NCBI GenBank assembly: GCA_027295435.1
Contig: JAPUKX010000301.1
Location: 1-10,457, forward strand
Length of the DNA stretch: 10,457 nt
Source: Planctomycetota bacterium
GTDB taxonomy: Bacteria > Planctomycetota > Phycisphaerae > Phycisphaerales > SM1A02
Direction: 5' to 3'
Positions 8,511 through 10,457 of this stretch are shown here, piece by piece (positions within the stretch are counted from its first letter, which is position 1; every line of letters begins with the position of its first letter). The notes beneath the pieces were generated by a model that saw only the letters and a list, made by a program, of their open reading frames with translations, searched no databases and had not been told where the DNA came from. Made by a program: the position numbers and the translations under genes.

Positions 8511-8684
8511 GCGAAATCTCTCGCGGATGAATGATAGGACCATCGAGCGATCACCCACGTCTTCTGATCGCCGGGTCCGCTGGGCAGGTCGATCGGAGGA
8601 ATGAGGATGCTCGCCGTTCACCGCATGATGCCGAGAGATGCAAACGACAGCTTGGTCACCGCTTGTCCACAATCTCAAAAAGTT

Positions 8685-8713
8685 CTTGCATGTATGTGGC
8701 AGGGTGCTAGGTT
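8685..8713 (+). promoter_or_regulatory. Candidate promoter of the structured RNA
   Basis: CTTGCA (8685-8690) and TAGGTT (8708-8713) are 17 bp apart, with an A-rich CTCAAAAAGTT stretch immediately upstream that could act as an UP element. The hexamers are imperfect (the -10 is 3 of 6), so this is a guess supported mainly by its place directly before the RNA hairpins. The predicted start near 8720 would cut into the first hairpin, so either the start or the first stem is slightly misplaced. Confidence 0.35.
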
Positions 8714-9242
8714 TGCAATCGATCGGTCGGTTGCACTCGGTTCCGGTCAACGGTACCTGCTCCGAGGCAGGTGAACGGAGGTGGGTGAGGCAAACCAATA
8801 CCCGGGCAAGGGCCCGGTGAGCCGTGTCGTGCAGAGCGGCTCAGGTGTGTTGTCCGAGGCCGGGCGCAAGCCCGTCGGGCCGCCACGGAAAGGACGCTCC
8901 GGCCGACTGGAAGTGTCCGACGAGTGGGCTCGGGCTGAGGGCAAAGCACCGGTGGCTTGATGATTCGGCGCAGTCCCCCCTGGGTCGGATATCAGGCAGG
9001 CGTGGTTGGGAACGCCGCGGAAGTGGCAGGAGCAACCACGTATCAACCGGGTAGGAAGATCCGCTCTTCTGACCCGGCGCAGGGCTGAGGGGTCTTGGGG
9101 CCTCTCAAGCCCGAGGCTCAGTTCAAGGTGAAGGTCGTGGGCCTTCGCCGCCCGCCGGGGTAGCTTGGTTCGGTGACCCGATCCTTGGACTGACGACAAG
9201 AGGCTCCCGCAAGCGCGGGGGTCTCTTGGTTCTCTGCGTCAG
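8714..9242 (+). ncRNA. Large structured RNA of unknown class
   Basis: About 530 nt without a credible protein frame, packed with stems. In order: 8714-8735 (9 bp, loop TCGG); 8755-8772 (6 bp); 8802-8817 (6 bp); 8818-8843 (7 bp); 8854-8878 (4+5 bp, GCAA tetraloop at 8866-8869); 8892-8918 (7+4 bp); 8921-8932 (4 bp); 9000-9041 (9 bp) enclosing 9014-9027 (5 bp, GGAA tetraloop); 9047-9077 (6+6 bp around one A-G mismatch); 9082-9112 (4+7 bp); 9127-9149 (8 bp); and 9198-9227 (13 bp). Eight of these contain G-U pairs that would be A-C mismatches on the other strand, so the + strand is the transcribed one. GATCG (8721-8725) can pair with CGATC (9179-9183), which would close most of the molecule. None of the conserved cores of RNase P RNA, tmRNA, SRP RNA or rRNA is visible. 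Role unknown; both ends are approximate. Confidence 0.55.
9198..9227 (+). terminator. 13-bp hairpin at the 3' end of the structured RNA
   Basis: AAGAGGCTCCCGC and GCGGGGGTCTCTT pair over 13 bp with two G-U pairs and an AAGC loop; the next bases are GGTTCTCTG. The stem has terminator shape, but the T-tract is poor, so termination may be partial or it may be a 3'-protecting stem. An outer 6-bp pair, CTGACG (9190-9195) with CGTCAG (9237-9242), can enclose it. Confidence 0.4.
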
Positions 9243-9388
9243 CGCGATTTCGGAGTGATCTGGGAATCTGTCTGGAGCCTCGGCCGCTGGGGCGAGGTTT
9301 GTCGGGGCGAAGTTCGCTGCGGCCCCGGTCGTCGCCGCCGGCGATCCTCGGGTCGCGGCCGGCATGAGTCACCCTATACACTGATGGC
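9243..9388 (+). other. Gap between the structured RNA and the ggt-like gene
   Basis: No gene is seen. A possible imperfect hairpin at 9278-9297 (CCTCG with CGAGG, followed by TTTG) could act as a second terminator for the RNA. Next to the gene, CTATACA (9374-9380) ends 8 nt before ATG 9389 and may be a -10 element of a leaderless transcript; no convincing -35 or Shine-Dalgarno is present. Confidence 0.3.
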
Positions 9389-10457
9389 ATGGTCGAGTTT
9401 GACTGGTCGCTGCCCTACCCCTCGCAGCGGATGCCTGTGCTGGCGCGTAACGTTGTGGCCACCTCGCAGCCGTTGGCGGCCCAGGCCGGGTTGAGGATGC
9501 TTCAACAGGGAGGCAACGCGGTCGATGCAGCCGTGGCCGCGGCGATCGCGCTCACCGTTGTCGAGCCGACCAGCAACGGCATAGGCTCCGACGCCTTTGC
9601 CCTCGTCTGGGCCGGCGGTGGGCTTCATGGGCTCAACGCCTCCGGCCGATCACCCAAGAACCTGACGTCGGATCGCTTCCAGGGCATGGCCGAAATGCCG
9701 CAGCTGGGGTGGGACCCGGTGACGGTGCCGGGAGCCGTCTCTGCGTGGGTCGAACTTTCGCAGCGCTTCGGCGGGTTGCCGTTCGAGAAGCTCTTCGAAC
9801 CGGCGATCCAGTATGCCCGCCGCGGCTTCCTGGTTTCTCCCCAGACCGCCTACTACTGGTCACGAGGGCACGAGCGTTACAAGGAGTTCGAACCGTACCA
9901 ACGGACGTTCTGCCCCGATGGTCGGGCACCGCGCCCCGGCGAGCTGTTCAAGAGCCCGGACCATGCCGCGACACTCCAGAGCATTGCCGAGACCAATGGC
10001 GAAGCGTTCTATCGCGGGGACCTCGCCGAGCGCATGGCCGCAGATGCGAAGGCCGGCGGCGGACTGCTCACCCTTGATGACCTCGCGTCACATCGTCCCG
10101 AATGGGTTCGGCCGATTCGGATCGAGTATCGCGGCTACTCCCTGCACGAAATCCCACCGAACGGCCAGGGGCTCACGGCGCTGCTGGCGCTTGGGATTCT
10201 CGTGCATCATTCGTTTGAGAACCTGCCGGTCGATTCGGCTGAAACGCTCCATCTTCAGATCGAAGCGATGAAGCTGGCGTTCGCTGATGCCTATCGCTAC
10301 ATCGCCGATCCTGCCTCGATGGAGGTGGGTGTCAAGCGACTTCTTGACCCGCAGTATCTTGCGCAGCGGGCGAGCCTGATCGAGCCGGACCGCGCGCAAG
10401 AGGTGAAGTATGGCACGCCGAAGCCCGGCGGCACGGTGTATCTGACTGCCGCCGATG
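9389..10457 (+). CDS. Gamma-glutamyltranspeptidase-family protein, N-terminal part
   Basis: Open frame leaving the right edge after 356 codons, so the C-terminal half is missing. It is the large-subunit region of a gamma-glutamyltranspeptidase-family (Ntn-hydrolase) enzyme; members self-cleave before a catalytic threonine and hydrolyse or transfer gamma-glutamyl or acyl amides. Seen here: MVATSQPLA-like start (NVVATSQPLAAQAGLRML, residues 22-39), the family hallmark GGNAVDAAVAAAIALTVVEP (43-62), GIGSDAFALVW, GWDPVTVPGAVSAWVEL, IPPNGQGLTALLALGIL and the LQIEAMKLAFADAYRYI helix. The catalytic threonine would lie beyond the window, so activity cannot be judged. There is no signal peptide: the protein starts MVEFDWSLPYPSQRMPVLA, as in cytoplasmic YwrD-type or acylase-like members rather than secreted Ggt. 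GSDAF differs from the more usual G-G at this position in classical Ggt. ATG 9389 is the only good start in frame. Confidence 0.88.
   Translation, partial: MVEFDWSLPYPSQRMPVLARNVVATSQPLAAQAGLRMLQQGGNAVDAAVAAAIALTVVEPTSNGIGSDAFALVWAGGGLHGLNASGRSPKNLTSDRFQGMAEMPQLGWDPVTVPGAVSAWVELSQRFGGLPFEKLFEPAIQYARRGFLVSPQTAYYWSRGHERYKEFEPYQRTFCPDGRAPRPGELFKSPDHAATLQSIAETNGEAFYRGDLAERMAADAKAGGGLLTLDDLASHRPEWVRPIRIEYRGYSLHEIPPNGQGLTALLALGILVHHSFENLPVDSAETLHLQIEAMKLAFADAYRYIADPASMEVGVKRLLDPQYLAQRASLIEPDRAQEVKYGTPKPGGTVYLTAAD

Noticed and set aside
8819..8842. Group II intron domain V, because of the GAGCCG...CGGCTC stem
   Set aside because: The catalytic triad, two-base bulge and GNRA loop arrangement of domain V are absent, and there is no intron 5' GTGYG or reverse transcriptase.
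8714..9242. Identity as RNase P RNA, tmRNA or SRP RNA
   Set aside because: GGAAAGGACGC near 8887 faintly recalls the RNase P GGAAAGTCC, but the matching 3' core and other conserved blocks are missing; no CCA-ended tRNA-like half and no SRP tetraloop domain are present.
8707..9390. Several open frames of 60-150 codons on both strands in the 8446-9388 gap
   Set aside because: Their translations are rich in Arg, Pro, Ser and Gly with no domain, they overlap each other in different frames, and the RNA stems explain the sequence better.

Overview
The window is GC-rich bacterial chromosome with moderately dense genes on both strands. Several features point, tentatively, to the Planctomycetota or a neighbouring phylum. 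They are a Gldg-type ABC-transporter auxiliary subunit followed by a DUF4340 protein, an EF-G gene standing alone outside a ribosomal-protein operon, an RNase HII relative with a GYG instead of a GRG signature, a PEGA-motif membrane protein, and several starts with no Shine-Dalgarno sequence but a -10-like hexamer close to the ATG. This taxonomic call rests on recognising families, not on a marker gene alignment.

Layout. Positions 2-1835 (+) hold the end of a Gldg-family protein and a complete DUF4340 protein, the tail of an ABC export or gliding-auxiliary operon. They converge on, and overlap by 19 bp, a minus-strand pair: fusA (3020-5134) followed by ribD (1817-2935). A 435-bp gap upstream of fusA carries a good sigma70-type promoter (5506-5533) and therefore a leader of about 365 nt, with strong hairpins and a possible 11-codon upstream ORF. 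Upstream of that is a minus-strand RNase HII-like gene (5570-6538). It is divergent from mnmA (6687-7862, +), which makes the tRNA wobble 2-thiouridine. mnmA converges on a small PEGA-motif membrane protein (7909-8445, -) with its own consensus-like promoter. The window ends inside a gamma-glutamyltranspeptidase-family gene (9389 onward, +).

The most unusual stretch is the 943-bp gap between the PEGA gene and the ggt-like gene. From about 8714 to 9242 it is filled with closely spaced hairpins. Two have GNRA tetraloops, many stems contain G-U pairs that work only if the + strand is transcribed, a promoter-like sequence precedes it, and a 13-bp GC-rich hairpin closes it. I could not match it to RNase P RNA, tmRNA, SRP RNA, 6S RNA or rRNA, and I propose it as a large structured non-coding RNA of unknown class.

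The genes do not form one pathway. Translation and RNA metabolism (fusA, mnmA, RNase HII-like) sit beside riboflavin synthesis, envelope or transport proteins and a peptidase-like enzyme. There is no mobile element, CRISPR array, tRNA or rRNA that I can support.
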